Source: Acinetobacter pragensis
Lineage (GTDB): Bacteria; Pseudomonadota; Gammaproteobacteria; Pseudomonadales; Moraxellaceae
DNA length: 64,000 nucleotides
Direction: 5' to 3'
Assembly: GCF_001605895.1 (NCBI RefSeq)
Contig: NZ_LUAW01000023.1
Coordinates: 26,411 to 90,410, forward strand
The position numbers and the translations under genes are program-made. Positions 36,256 through 45,507 of this stretch are shown here, in pieces. The notes below the pieces were generated by a model that was not told the DNA's origin, did not search any database, and worked only from the letters and a program-made list of their open reading frames with translations. Every line of letters begins with the position of its first letter. The stretch's first letter is position 1.

Positions 36256-37548
36256 ATGACCGAATTAACCGATTTGCAGTTTGATCAGCAGCACCTTTGG
36301 CATCCCTATACCTCCATGACCCAGCCGCTGCCAGCTTTTAAAGTCAAAAAGGCCTATGGCGCCATTATTGAACTGGAAGACGGCCGTCAGCTGATTGACG
36401 GCATGTCATCGTGGTGGTGCGCTATTCATGGCTATAATCATCCTGAACTGAATCAGGCGGTAAGCGATCAACTGCAAAATATGTCCCATATTATGTTTGG
36501 CGGATTTACCCATGATCCGGCCATTCAGCTGGGCAGGCTGCTGTTGGAAATTACCCCTCCCAGCCTGACTAAAATTTTCTATGCGGATTCTGGTTCCGTG
36601 GCGGTGGAAGTGGCTTTGAAAATGGCGGTGCAGTTTTGGCATGCACAAGGGCAGCCTCAGAAAACCAATTTTGTAACGCCGCGTTCCGGCTATCATGGCG
36701 ATACATGGAATGCCATGTCAGTTTGTGACCCCGTTACCGGCATGCATCAGATTTTCGGTTCCAGCCTGCCGAATCGAATTTTTGTCCCTGCACCGCAAAC
36801 AGGCTTTCATGAACCGTGGAATCAAAGCGATATCGCAGCGCTTGAAAATACCCTTGCGCAGCATCATTCGAGCATTGCGGGCCTTATCATAGAGCCGATT
36901 GTGCAGGGCGCAGGCGGCATGCGTTTTTATCACCCTGAATATTTGCGTCAAGCTAAGCTGCTGTGCGAAAAATATCAGATACTGCTGATTTTTGATGAAA
37001 TCGCGACAGGCTTTGGACGCACTGGCAAGCTGTTTGCATGGGAGCATGCCGCTGTGGAGCCTGATATTATGTGTATCGGCAAAGGGTTGACCGGCGGCTA
37101 TATGACGCTGTCGGCAACACTGGCCACGACTCAGGTGGCGGAAACCATCAGCCAAGGCGAGGCTGGGGTGTTTATGCATGGGCCGACTTTTATGGCGAAT
37201 CCATTGGCTTGTGCGGTGGCGCTGAAAAGCACGCAATTATTGCTGTCGCAGGACTGGCAAGGCAACATTCAGCGTATTGAGCGTCAGCTGGAAGCCGCTT
37301 TATCGCCATTGGCAACGCTGGAACATGTGCAAAATGTACGCGTTTTGGGCGCTATTGGCGTGGTTGAGCTGAAATTCAATGTGAATATGAAAGCATTACA
37401 GCAGGAGTTTGTACAGCGCGGCATTTGGGTGCGCCCATTTGGTAAGCTGGTTTATGTGATGCCGCCGTACATTATTTCAGAACAAGAACTTAAAATACTG
37501 CTGGAACAGCTGGCTGAAGTGGTCAAAGATATGGAACAAGCCGCATGA
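36256..37548 (+). CDS. bioA: Adenosylmethionine--8-amino-7-oxononanoate aminotransferase
   Basis: BioA converts KAPA to DAPA in biotin synthesis, using SAM as amino donor and PLP as cofactor. The ATG at 36256 has GGAG 6 nt upstream; earlier in-frame starts at 36238 and 36244 overlap that ribosome site. The 430 residues include [26 protein letters not shown], the SYHGDTW-type motif, [14 protein letters not shown], and the PLP lysine in [11 protein letters not shown]. It overlaps bioF by 4 nt. Confidence 0.97.
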   Translation: MTELTDLQFDQQHLWHPYTSMTQPLPAFKVKKAYGAIIELEDGRQLIDGMSSWWCAIHGYNHPELNQAVSDQLQNMSHIMFGGFTHDPAIQLGRLLLEITPPSLTKIFYADSGSVAVEVALKMAVQFWHAQGQPQKTNFVTPRSGYHGDTWNAMSVCDPVTGMHQIFGSSLPNRIFVPAPQTGFHEPWNQSDIAALENTLAQHHSSIAGLIIEPIVQGAGGMRFYHPEYLRQAKLLCEKYQILLIFDEIATGFGRTGKLFAWEHAAVEPDIMCIGKGLTGGYMTLSATLATTQVAETISQGEAGVFMHGPTFMANPLACAVALKSTQLLLSQDWQGNIQRIERQLEAALSPLATLEHVQNVRVLGAIGVVELKFNVNMKALQQEFVQRGIWVRPFGKLVYVMPPYIISEQELKILLEQLAEVVKDMEQAA

Positions 37549-38708
37549 ATATGGAATTGCTCAATCACTATGCGCAGCAGCTGGACAGCCTGAAGCAGCA
37601 GGGCAACCTGCGCCAGTTTACAGCCAGCCAGCAAACCGGAAAATTCATTCAGATCCAAAATCATCACATGCTGAACTTGGCTTCTAATGACTATTTGGGC
37701 TTGGCCTCCGATTTGCAGCTGCGCGAACAGTTTTTTGATGAAATACCAAATGACCAGCGCTGGATGAGTTCTTCATCTTCCCGCTTGCTGACTGGTAATT
37801 TTCCCGAATTTGAACAGCTGGAATCCAGCTTAAGTCAAGCCTTTTATGGCCGTGCAGCGCTGCTTTTCAACAGCGGCTATCACATGAATATTGGCATATT
37901 GCCTGCGCTTTGTGACAGCAAGACTCTGATTCTCGCTGATAAGCTGGTGCATGCCAGCATGATTGACGGCATACGTCTGTCTGCTGCCAAATATGTGCGC
38001 TACCGTCACAATGATTTGAATCACTTAACGCAGCTGCTGCAGAAATATCATGCTGATGCGGAAATTGAGCGGATTATTGTGGTGACGGAATCCATCTTCA
38101 GCATGGATGGCGATGAAACAGATTTAGCGGCGTTGGCTCAAATTAAAAAGCAATTTTCTAAAGTCATGCTGTATGTCGATGAAGCGCATGCAATAGGTGT
38201 GCGCGGCATGCAAGGCTTAGGCTGTGCCGAGGAGTATGGGGTTATTGACGATATTGATTTATTGGCTGGAACTTTTGGCAAGGCCATGGCGTCAGTCGGC
38301 GGTTATCTGATTTGCCATCCGGTCATTCGCGAATACTTAATCAACAGCATGCGCCCGCTGATTTTCAGTACCGCGCAGCCGCCGATCTGCATGGCATGGA
38401 CGAATTTCATCTTTCAGAAAGTGCTGGATTTAAATCCGCAGCGCCAGCATTTGCAGCAGCTGAGCCAATCATTGCAACAGGCGGTAACAGCAAAAGGTTA
38501 TGACTGCCCATCCAGTTCGCATATTGTTCCGGTGATTATTGGCGAATCGCAGAAAACTGTTGAGAAAGCTCAAATGCTGCAGGCCGCCGGCTTCTATATT
38601 ATGCCAGTGCGCCCGCCCACAGTGCCGCAGCACAGTTCCCGTTTGCGCATTTCTTTAACGGCTCAAATTACTCAGTCTGATTTGCATCAGCTGATGCAGC
38701 TGCTGTGA
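37545..38708 (+). CDS. bioF: 8-amino-7-oxononanoate synthase
   Basis: BioF condenses pimeloyl-ACP with alanine to make KAPA. The 387-residue PLP enzyme has [47 protein letters not shown] Asp/His ([13 protein letters not shown]) and the PLP lysine region [13 protein letters not shown]. The start overlaps the bioA stop in ATGA, indicating translational coupling. Confidence 0.97.
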   Translation: MNMELLNHYAQQLDSLKQQGNLRQFTASQQTGKFIQIQNHHMLNLASNDYLGLASDLQLREQFFDEIPNDQRWMSSSSSRLLTGNFPEFEQLESSLSQAFYGRAALLFNSGYHMNIGILPALCDSKTLILADKLVHASMIDGIRLSAAKYVRYRHNDLNHLTQLLQKYHADAEIERIIVVTESIFSMDGDETDLAALAQIKKQFSKVMLYVDEAHAIGVRGMQGLGCAEEYGVIDDIDLLAGTFGKAMASVGGYLICHPVIREYLINSMRPLIFSTAQPPICMAWTNFIFQKVLDLNPQRQHLQQLSQSLQQAVTAKGYDCPSSSHIVPVIIGESQKTVEKAQMLQAAGFYIMPVRPPTVPQHSSRLRISLTAQITQSDLHQLMQLL

Positions 38709-38715
38709 GCCGATT

Positions 38716-39507
38716 GTGAAAAAAATAGAGATTGATAAAACACAGGTCGCTTTGCGTTTTGCTCAGGCAGGGCAGAGCTATAGCAAGCATGCGGTTGTAC
38801 AAAAGCAGATTGCGCAGCAGCTTTTTGATTTAATTGTAAAATATGCTTCTCCAGCATTTGACGGCGTGCTGGAAATTGGCTGCGGTTCAGGCAATTTGAG
38901 TCATTTACTGATTGAAAATTTAAACATCAATCATTTGGTTTTAAATGATTTATACGCAAATGTTCAGCAGCATTTTTCTGAAAATAAAAACATTCAATGG
39001 CTGATGGGCGATATTGAGCAGCTTGAGTTTCCGCAAGGCTTAGACCTCATCACATCCAGTTCCGCACTGCAGTGGATTGATGATTTGGATGCTGTTTTCC
39101 AGAAAGTATTTGAGAGTTTAAAGGCGCATGCTTATTTTTGCTTTTCCACGTTTGGGCCACAAAATCTGCAGGAAATTAAAAGCTTGACGGGACAGGGTCT
39201 GGATTATTTGTCCCTTGAAAATATTCAGGAAAAATTACACAGCCATAATTTCGAAATTTTGCATATTTCTGAACAGATTCATCAGCTCGATTTTCAGCAC
39301 CCTAAACAGATTTTACAGCATTTAAAAGCCACGGGCGTGACGGCAACGGCCTCTAATTTCCGTTGGACAAAGCAGTCACTGGCAAATTTTTATCAAGCAT
39401 ATCAGCAGTTTTGCAAACCGCAATTGCTATCGCCAGCTCAGCCGGATCATCCGCCTTATCCATTGACCTATCATCCTATTTACTGCATTGCACGGAGACG
39501 TTTATGA
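38716..39507 (+). CDS. bioC: Malonyl-[ACP] O-methyltransferase
   Basis: BioC methylates malonyl-ACP with SAM to start pimelate synthesis. The 263-residue protein begins at a GTG with KTQVALRFAQAGQSYSKHAVVQ, typical of BioC, followed by the SAM motif VLEIGCGSGNLSHLL, and SSSALQWIDDLD, and FSTFGPQNLQEI. It lies 7 nt after bioF and overlaps bioD by 4 nt. Confidence 0.95.
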   Translation: MKKIEIDKTQVALRFAQAGQSYSKHAVVQKQIAQQLFDLIVKYASPAFDGVLEIGCGSGNLSHLLIENLNINHLVLNDLYANVQQHFSENKNIQWLMGDIEQLEFPQGLDLITSSSALQWIDDLDAVFQKVFESLKAHAYFCFSTFGPQNLQEIKSLTGQGLDYLSLENIQEKLHSHNFEILHISEQIHQLDFQHPKQILQHLKATGVTATASNFRWTKQSLANFYQAYQQFCKPQLLSPAQPDHPPYPLTYHPIYCIARRRL

Positions 39508-40148
39508 CAGCGCCAGTTTATTTTATCAGCGGCATTGATACAGGCATTGGCAAAACTTTCACTACGGGGTATTTAGCGAAACTGTGGAATGCGCAAGGCA
39601 TCAGAACCATTACGCAAAAGCTGATTCAGACCGGCAATACGGATCTTTCGGAAGATATTGAGCAGCACCGGGATATTATGCAGATGGGCTGGTTTGCTGA
39701 AGATGAAAGCAAGCTGACCATGCCTGAAATTTTTACTTATCCGGCTTCGCCGCATTTAGCGTCAAAAATTGATGGCCGCGCAATTGATTTTCAAAAAATT
39801 GAACAGGCGACGCAATGTTTGGCTGAGAAGTATGATGCGGTGCTGCTGGAAGGCGCCGGCGGTTTAATGGTGCCGCTTACAGAAGAGCTGCTGACGATTG
39901 ACTATGTGGCGGAACAGCGGTTTCCGGTGATTTTGGTCAGTTCAGGGCGGTTGGGGAGCATCAACCATACAATTCTCAGTTTGGAAGCATTAAAAAGCCG
40001 CAGCATTGATTTATTTGCGCTGGCCTATAATTTAAATGATGAATCGCAGGATACAATTATTTCAAAAGATACAGCGGATTTTTTAAAGCGCTATTTGGCG
40101 CAGCATTTTCCGAACGCGCTGTGGATGGATATTCCTGTGCTGAAATAA
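39504..40148 (+). CDS. bioD: ATP-dependent dethiobiotin synthetase
   Basis: BioD closes the ureido ring of DAPA with CO2 and ATP. The ATG at 39504 overlaps the bioC stop in ATGA; a longer frame from 39363 lies inside bioC and is not used. The 214 residues show FISGIDTGIGKTFTTGYLA (P-loop), TQKLIQTG, a SPHLAS motif and LLEGAGGLMVPL. It is the last biotin gene here; bioB is not in the window. Confidence 0.96.
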   Translation: MTAPVYFISGIDTGIGKTFTTGYLAKLWNAQGIRTITQKLIQTGNTDLSEDIEQHRDIMQMGWFAEDESKLTMPEIFTYPASPHLASKIDGRAIDFQKIEQATQCLAEKYDAVLLEGAGGLMVPLTEELLTIDYVAEQRFPVILVSSGRLGSINHTILSLEALKSRSIDLFALAYNLNDESQDTIISKDTADFLKRYLAQHFPNALWMDIPVLK

Positions 40149-40194
40149 TGCTGGAGATGTTTAGCCAGATGGCAGTGAAGCATAAAGGATAAGT

Positions 40195-40602
40195 ATGAAC
40201 GATGCAGATTTTCTGACTCAGGCAGTGAGTTTGGCGAAAGAGAATATTGAGCAGGGAGGGCGTCCTTTTGGCGCAATCATCGTTAAGCAAGGTGAGGTCA
40301 TCGCGCAAGGCGTGAACCGGATTTTGGCTACAGGCGATCCAACTTCTCATGCTGAATTGAATGCGCTGCGCCAAGCCTGCCAGAAATTAAAAAGTGTATC
40401 GCTGACAGGCTGTTCGTTGTATGCAAGCGGCCAGCCATGCCCGATGTGCTTAGCGGCCTTGCGGATGGCGGGCATCGAAAAAATTGTCTATGCCTATTCA
40501 AATGATGATGCAGAGCCGTTTGGCCTATCAACTGCAGCCATTGCAGGCTTGCTGCGTCAAGAACCGCATGTTCAGGTCGGTTTAGAGTTTGTGCAATTGT
40601 AG
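40195..40602 (+). CDS. cytidine/deoxycytidylate-type nucleoside deaminase
   Basis: The 135-residue zinc enzyme has the deaminase motif HAELNAL (zinc His and catalytic Glu) and PCPMC (two zinc Cys), plus GRPFGAIIVKQGEVIAQGVN upstream. This pattern fits the TadA/guanine deaminase branch of nucleobase deaminases; a short C-terminus without the tRNA-binding features of TadA suggests a free-base or nucleoside substrate. It follows bioD by 46 nt and may be read from the same transcript. Confidence 0.82.
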   Translation: MNDADFLTQAVSLAKENIEQGGRPFGAIIVKQGEVIAQGVNRILATGDPTSHAELNALRQACQKLKSVSLTGCSLYASGQPCPMCLAALRMAGIEKIVYAYSNDDAEPFGLSTAAIAGLLRQEPHVQVGLEFVQL

Positions 40603-40701
40603 CTGAATTTGCCCTTTGAATTGTATGCATTATGGAAACAGCACAAATTCAGTTAAGCAAATATGTAAAAGCCAGCATGTTAAAAGGCGGAAAATAGAAA
40701 T

Positions 40702-40736
40702 AAAAAAAGACAGAGATGAACTCTGTCTTTTTTTAT
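40702..40736. terminator. bidirectional terminator between the deaminase gene and rluB
   Basis: AAAAAAAGACAGAG pairs with CTCTGTCTTTTTTT around a 5-nt loop between convergent genes. Confidence 0.9.
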
Positions 40737-40756
40737 GGATTTAAAAAGCTTTTAGG

Positions 40757-41905
40757 TTAGAACTTTTTAAAGATTTTTTTTGTGCCATAAGGCTTGCGCG
40801 GCGCATTTTCATCACGGCGTTCGCGGTTGCCGGATTCACGGTTACCAAAGTTGTCGTCACGGCGTTCGCGATTTGCAGCGCCTTCCTGACGATCGCGCTG
40901 GCCATATACACCTTGGTTGCCGCTGCGTTCGCGCTGCTGGCCATAGGTATTTGGCGTGCTGTTGCTGCGGCGTTCGCGCTGCTGACCGTATTGATTGGTT
41001 TCATCACGGCGTTCACGTTCACGGCCAAAAACTGGCTTTTGCGATGTTTCTTCTTCGCTGTCACGGCGCTGCTGACGCAAGAACCCGCCGCGGCGCGCAG
41101 CCATCGGTTTGTCTTGCATGCGTTCGTTGCGGCGTTTAGCCATGCCGAATAAGCCTGTGCCTTGACGCGGTTTAAGCTCAACGGATTTGGTCAGGTTGTC
41201 GATGTCCTGTTTATCCAATTCCATCCAGCGGCCAGTACGCAGTTCACGCGGCAGAATGACAGTACCGTAACGGGTCCGCAGCAAGCGGCTGACCTTCAGG
41301 CCTTGCGATTCAAAAATACGGCGCACTTCACGGTTGCGGCCTTCTTTTACTACAACTTGGAACCAGCGGTTGATGCCGTCGCCGCCAATTTCAGTAAATG
41401 ATTCGAATTTTGCTGGACCGTCATCTAAAGTAACGCCTTTCAGCATGTTGTTTTTCAGCTGCGGCGTCACTTCGCCCATGACACGAACGGCATATTCGCG
41501 TTCAATTTCATTAGAAGGGTGCATTAAGCGGTTCGCCAATTCACCGTCGTTCGTGAACAGCAGCAAGCCAGTCGAGTTGATGTCCAGACGGCCCACCATG
41601 ACCCAGCGGTCGCCTTGAATTTGCGGCAGCTGTTCAAAGACTGTCGGGCGGTTTTCAGGGTCGTTGCGAGAGCAGATTTCACCTTCTGGCTTGTAGTAAA
41701 TCAGCACACGGCGGCGGATTTCATCTTCAATCTGAAATTGCACTTTACGGCCGTCGATGCGAAGCTCATCGCCTGGTTCAATGCGCTCACCCACTTGGGC
41801 AACTTGCCCGTTTACACTGACACGTCCAGCGGCAATGACTTCTTCCATATAACGGCGAGAACCCAAACCAACGCGTGCAAGCACTTTTTGCAATTTTTCA
41901 CTCAT
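40757..41905 (-). CDS. rluB: 23S rRNA pseudouridine(2605) synthase with long basic tail
   Basis: RluB makes pseudouridine 2605 in the peptidyl-transferase region of 23S rRNA. The first about 250 residues hold an S4 RNA-binding domain (LQKVLARVGLGSRRYMEEVI) and the RsuA-type catalytic domain with the catalytic Asp in VGRLDINSTGLLLFTNDGELANRLMHP order. The last about 125 residues form an Arg/Glu/Gln/Asn/Gly-rich disordered tail with repeated YGQQRER and RERRD units, much longer than the core needs. It follows scpB by 41 nt and probably shares the scpA-scpB transcript. Confidence 0.95.
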   Translation of the reverse strand: MSEKLQKVLARVGLGSRRYMEEVIAAGRVSVNGQVAQVGERIEPGDELRIDGRKVQFQIEDEIRRRVLIYYKPEGEICSRNDPENRPTVFEQLPQIQGDRWVMVGRLDINSTGLLLFTNDGELANRLMHPSNEIEREYAVRVMGEVTPQLKNNMLKGVTLDDGPAKFESFTEIGGDGINRWFQVVVKEGRNREVRRIFESQGLKVSRLLRTRYGTVILPRELRTGRWMELDKQDIDNLTKSVELKPRQGTGLFGMAKRRNERMQDKPMAARRGGFLRQQRRDSEEETSQKPVFGRERERRDETNQYGQQRERRSNSTPNTYGQQRERSGNQGVYGQRDRQEGAANRERRDDNFGNRESGNRERRDENAPRKPYGTKKIFKKF

Positions 41906-41946
41906 GACAGCATAACCTTAGAAATTATCATCAACAGTTCACCTAT

Positions 41947-42552
41947 TTATGACTTCGGCGCATTCGCGTCGAGGGCCATAAAAGCTTCCTTGGCATCCTG
42001 CAGGGGAGGCAGTTGACCTAAAGAATGTAGGCCAAAAGCATTTAAAAAGTGTGGCGTTGTAACTAACAACGCAGGTCTTCCTGGGAGTTCTCGGAAACCG
42101 GATTCTTTAATCCAGTTCCAGTCAAACAGCGCGCGTAAAATTTGGCTGTTATTGGTGACTCCGCGAATTTGCTCAATGTCTGCCCGTGTCACTGGTTGAT
42201 GGTAAGCAACTACAGCGAGGGTTTCGAGCAAAGATGGCGATAAACGAGTTGGTCGTTCAGGCCATGTCTGTACAATAATATTACGATATTTTGCACGAAC
42301 TTGAAATCTGAAACCTTGAGCGGTTTCAATTAATTCAATAGATCTGCCATGCTGCAGCAAGGATAACTGCTGCAAAAACTGGCGGATTTCCTGTTTGGTG
42401 TACTGGTTTTGAAAGGCTTCTTTTAAGCGGGCTATGGACACCGCTGTATCGCTGGCAAAAATAATGGCTTCCAGCTGCATCAGCACTTCATGCGTATCTT
42501 CCTGCGGCGGCGCGGCATCCAAGTTCAATTCATAATTCATCTCATTGCTCAT
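41947..42552 (-). CDS. scpB: Segregation and condensation protein ScpB
   Basis: ScpB is the winged-helix partner in the SMC-ScpAB condensin. The 201-residue protein shows LEAIIFASDTAVSIARLKEAF, the conserved RLSPSLLETLAVVAYHQPVTRADIEQIRGV core and the GRPALLVTTPHFLNAFGLHSLGQLPPL motif. It overlaps scpA in ATGA. SMC itself is encoded at 22640-26092, about 16 kb away. Confidence 0.96.
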   Translation of the reverse strand: MSNEMNYELNLDAAPPQEDTHEVLMQLEAIIFASDTAVSIARLKEAFQNQYTKQEIRQFLQQLSLLQHGRSIELIETAQGFRFQVRAKYRNIIVQTWPERPTRLSPSLLETLAVVAYHQPVTRADIEQIRGVTNNSQILRALFDWNWIKESGFRELPGRPALLVTTPHFLNAFGLHSLGQLPPLQDAKEAFMALDANAPKS

Positions 42553-43343
42553 GCATGGGCTCCTTGAATAGCAAGCGGCGCTTCCACACCGGATGAAATA
42601 ATGCTGACCTTCTGCTGCCGGGTCAGTTCCAGAATCGCCATAAACGTCACGACCATGCCCATGCGGCCTTGGCTGGGCTTCAGCAGCGCTTCAAACTCTA
42701 GAACTTCACCGCTTTCCAGCTTGCTTTCAATGTAGGCAATGCGCTCTTCCAGCAGGACCGGCTCTTGCAGCACTTGATGCACAACGGGTTCAGGACGGTT
42801 GAACACACAAAGAATGGCGTCGCGCAGCAGGCTGGCCTCATAGCCGTCATTGCTGAAGGACACATGCCCTAAGGCGACATTGGTATCAAAAGTATCCCGT
42901 TCTAAAACAGTCATTTGGCCTAAGTGTTCAGCGGCCTGCTTAATGCGTAAATAGTTTTCTAAACGGTCGATCAGTTCTTGTTTTGGATCGTCTTCTGCAG
43001 AAGCCAAATGCTTAGGTTTTGGCAGCAGCAGGCGTGATTTTAAATCCGCCAGTAAAGCCGCCATCACCATATAGTCTGCAGTCAGTTCAATATTCAGCGA
43101 CTTCATGGCGTCCATATAAGACAGGTACTGTGCGGCAATCGGCGCAATATCCAGCTGCAGCAGATCAAAGCCATTTTTTTGAATCAGGTAAATAAGAAAG
43201 TCGAGCGGCCCTTCGAAATGTTCTAAAAGAATTTCAAATGCGGCGGGAGGAATGTAGAGATCCTCTGGAATTGTATCTTGCCATTCATCCAAAACACGGA
43301 TGTGTGCAGAGATTTCCATTGGTTCATGGACGGTTTGATTCAT
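42549..43343 (-). CDS. scpA: Segregation and condensation protein ScpA (kleisin)
   Basis: ScpA bridges the two SMC heads. The 264-residue protein has the N-terminal kleisin motif FEGPLDFLIYLIQKNGFDLLQLDIAPIAAQYLSYM, ADYMVMAALLADLKSRLLLP, and a C-terminal winged helix (VVTFMAILELTRQQKV). The upstream region 43344-43660 is shared with the divergent acetyltransferase gene. It is first in scpA-scpB-rluB. Confidence 0.96.
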   Translation of the reverse strand: MNQTVHEPMEISAHIRVLDEWQDTIPEDLYIPPAAFEILLEHFEGPLDFLIYLIQKNGFDLLQLDIAPIAAQYLSYMDAMKSLNIELTADYMVMAALLADLKSRLLLPKPKHLASAEDDPKQELIDRLENYLRIKQAAEHLGQMTVLERDTFDTNVALGHVSFSNDGYEASLLRDAILCVFNRPEPVVHQVLQEPVLLEERIAYIESKLESGEVLEFEALLKPSQGRMGMVVTFMAILELTRQQKVSIISSGVEAPLAIQGAHA

Positions 43344-43660
43344 TGCAGTTTTAGGCCACGCGAATTTTCAAAAGCATGAAAAAGCTATTTCAAATCAAAT
43401 TAAAAGCGCAATCGCGAGCAGATGATCAGAAAAAGCAAAGATATAGTATAGCGGTAGTTTAATCGAAAAGCGCACTCAAATAAATCACAGAGCGCTCAAA
43501 TCATAAAAAAAACCTCAAAAAGAATAGGGAATACGGCCTGACTGCCGATTTTGATAGAAAAATGCCAATGCGCTCTGTAGTTTAAATGAGATGGGCGATT
43601 TGGACAGGCTGATTTCCATTTGGACAGGGCTTCCAAATTTATTGAAAGAACGGAGGCAGA
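43344..43660. other. divergent gap between scpA and an acetyltransferase gene, with direct repeats
   Basis: No gene is called here. ATTTGGACAGG occurs twice, at 43598-43608 and 43618-43628, a 20-nt period of about two helical turns, 33-63 nt before the acetyltransferase start. This looks like an activator or repressor site. The acetyltransferase has a strong GGAGG ribosome site. Confidence 0.4.
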
Positions 43661-44413
43661 ATGAAAAAAGAAGGCGGACGCATAGAAAGCTGGCAGCAGG
43701 CTCAGGAGAATGAGTTCGGTCAAACAGTTGGAATACTCGAAGCGAATGCATTTGAACCGATGCTGGATACGGTGCTGCACGGAAATACAGTCCGCTTGCT
43801 GCCATTTTCGACACATGCGCACAATCAAGCCGTGCTGGAGCAGCTGTGGGATTGCATTCGTTCAGAGCCGAATGGCAAATGCTGGACGTATTTGCCTTAT
43901 TCCGCTATTACTAGCTTGGATCAATTGACTGGCATGGTGCAGCGCTCATTTGATTTTCAGCACTCACTGCATTTTTTCATTCAAGTGGAAGGGGCAGTCG
44001 TCGGCTGGATTGGGCTATTGAATATTCGGCCAGCGCACGGGGTGGTGGAAATCGGCAATGTGTATTTTTCACATCAGCTAAAGCAGTCCGCGGCGGCGAC
44101 AGAAACCATTTATTTGCTGCTGAATGCCTGTTTTAGCCGTGGTTCCCGCCGAATAGAATGGAAGTGTGATGATTTGAATACGCTGTCAAAGCGCGCGGCA
44201 CTGCGTTTCGGCTTCAGCTATGAAGGGCTGTTCCGCAAGCACCTTATTGTGAAAGGGCGCAACCGCAACACCGCATGGTTTTCGATGCTGGACGATGAAT
44301 GGCTTGAGTTGGAAAAGGCATATGCCGCTTGGCTGAGTCCGAAAAATTTTGACCCGGCTGGCCTGCAGAAAAGACGCTTGCAGGATTTTATTCAGCTGTG
44401 CCGGCAGGAATAA
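43661..44413 (+). CDS. GNAT acetyltransferase (RimJ/RimL-like)
   Basis: The 250-residue protein has a GNAT fold of the RimL type: TVRLLPFSTHAHNQAVLEQLW at the first strand, VVGWIGLLNIRPAHGVVEIGNVYFSHQLKQSAAATE (acetyl-CoA binding region), and a RRIEWKCDDLNTLSKRAALRFGFSYEGLFRKHLIVKGRNRNTAWFSML-type end that matches amino-group acetyltransferases of proteins or small molecules. About 40 extra N-terminal residues precede the domain. The substrate is unknown. Confidence 0.85.
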   Translation: MKKEGGRIESWQQAQENEFGQTVGILEANAFEPMLDTVLHGNTVRLLPFSTHAHNQAVLEQLWDCIRSEPNGKCWTYLPYSAITSLDQLTGMVQRSFDFQHSLHFFIQVEGAVVGWIGLLNIRPAHGVVEIGNVYFSHQLKQSAAATETIYLLLNACFSRGSRRIEWKCDDLNTLSKRAALRFGFSYEGLFRKHLIVKGRNRNTAWFSMLDDEWLELEKAYAAWLSPKNFDPAGLQKRRLQDFIQLCRQE

Positions 44414-44452
44414 ATCTGGCGTTGCGATTTCAGCACAAAGAAATCTGATGGT

Positions 44453-44722
44453 TTAAGCATTATGCAGCGCATATTCAATGATGCGCTGGCATTGTTCCCG
44501 CATGCAGAGGTTTTGATTTTCTGTATTTTTGAAGAGCGCTTTCACTAAATAGATTTCCAGAAAATAGTCAAAAACAGCACTGCTGTCTGCAAACTGCATG
44601 ATAACTTTTGCAGGCTCTTGAATGACTGCAGCCTTGGACTCTAAAGTCCAAGGCTCGACTGCATAAATGGTTTCACTATCTTTAAAATCATTGATATTCA
44701 GCAAAATCTGAAATAAGTCCAT
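44453..44722 (-). CDS. small acidic hypothetical protein
   Basis: I do not recognise a family. The 89-residue product is soluble, mildly acidic and aromatic-rich, with no signal peptide. It starts 47 nt after the stop of the downstream-strand TsaC/YciO gene on the same strand and ends 40 nt from the convergent acetyltransferase gene. Its fit into the gap and protein-like composition support a real gene. Confidence 0.55.
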   Translation of the reverse strand: MDLFQILLNINDFKDSETIYAVEPWTLESKAAVIQEPAKVIMQFADSSAVFDYFLEIYLVKALFKNTENQNLCMREQCQRIIEYALHNA

Positions 44723-44769
44723 GCTTAAAGACTCCTGCTTTTTTTCTGCAACTGCCGCTTTGTTAAAAT

Positions 44770-45387
44770 TTATTCAAATGCGCTGACATCTCCAGCGCCG
44801 CGGCGGATGATTTCTGGATGGTCGCCGGCTAAGTTCACAATGCTGGTGGTATTTAATGTACCTAGGCCGCCGTCTATCAATACATCAATCTGTTTGCCGA
44901 TTTGCAGCTCAATATCATACGGATCATCAATCGGATCATTGTGATCCGGCAAGATGAGGGTTGAGGTCAGCAGTGGCTCTCCTAATTCTTTCAGCAGCAT
45001 TTGGCAAATCGGATTGCTCGGAATACGCAGGCCAATGGTTTTCTTTTTTGGATGCATCAAACGCCGAGGCACTTCGCTGGTGGCGGGTAAAATAAAGGTC
45101 GTTACGGAAGGGGTGTTGCTCTTCAGCAGACGGTACATGGCATTATCCACTTTGGCATAAGTGGCGATGTCGGAAAGGTCTGCGCAGATAATGGCGTATT
45201 GATGCTTGGCATCCAGCCTGCGGATTTGCGCAATGCGCTCCATGGCATTTTTGTTGCCGATCTGGCAGCCAATGGCGTAAGCGGCATCAGTCGGGTAAAC
45301 CACGACGTCGCCAGCACGGATGCGTTCGACCGCCTGACTGATTAAACGCGGTTGAGGATTATCGGGATGTACGCGTAAATGCAGCAT
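44770..45387 (-). CDS. yciO: TsaC/YciO-family protein (threonylcarbamoyl-AMP synthase-like)
   Basis: The 205-residue protein has the YrdC/SUA5 domain from the start: VVVYPTDAAYAIGCQI, KKTIGLRIPSNPICQMLL and a late STSIVNL-like strand (NTTSIVNLAG). TsaC makes the threonylcarbamoyl-AMP used for tRNA t6A37. The opening LHLRVHPDNPQPRLISQAVE is that of the YciO branch, whose own role is less certain. It may be co-transcribed with the small 44453 gene. Confidence 0.88.
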   Translation of the reverse strand: MLHLRVHPDNPQPRLISQAVERIRAGDVVVYPTDAAYAIGCQIGNKNAMERIAQIRRLDAKHQYAIICADLSDIATYAKVDNAMYRLLKSNTPSVTTFILPATSEVPRRLMHPKKKTIGLRIPSNPICQMLLKELGEPLLTSTLILPDHNDPIDDPYDIELQIGKQIDVLIDGGLGTLNTTSIVNLAGDHPEIIRRGAGDVSAFE

Positions 45388-45507
45388 ATCTGGTCCTCCA
45401 TTATTTGCTTTAAGTTTCTGCTTTTAAAATATACTTCTTTTCAGCAGTATTGATTATGGCTGTGCACAGGGTCTGGGCGCAATGCATCCTGCGTAGATTT
45501 GTGTAAT

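Noticed and set aside
40741..41181. 146-codon minus-strand frame over the rluB tail
   Set aside because: A shifted reading of the repetitive Arg-rich tail; the rluB frame explains the DNA.
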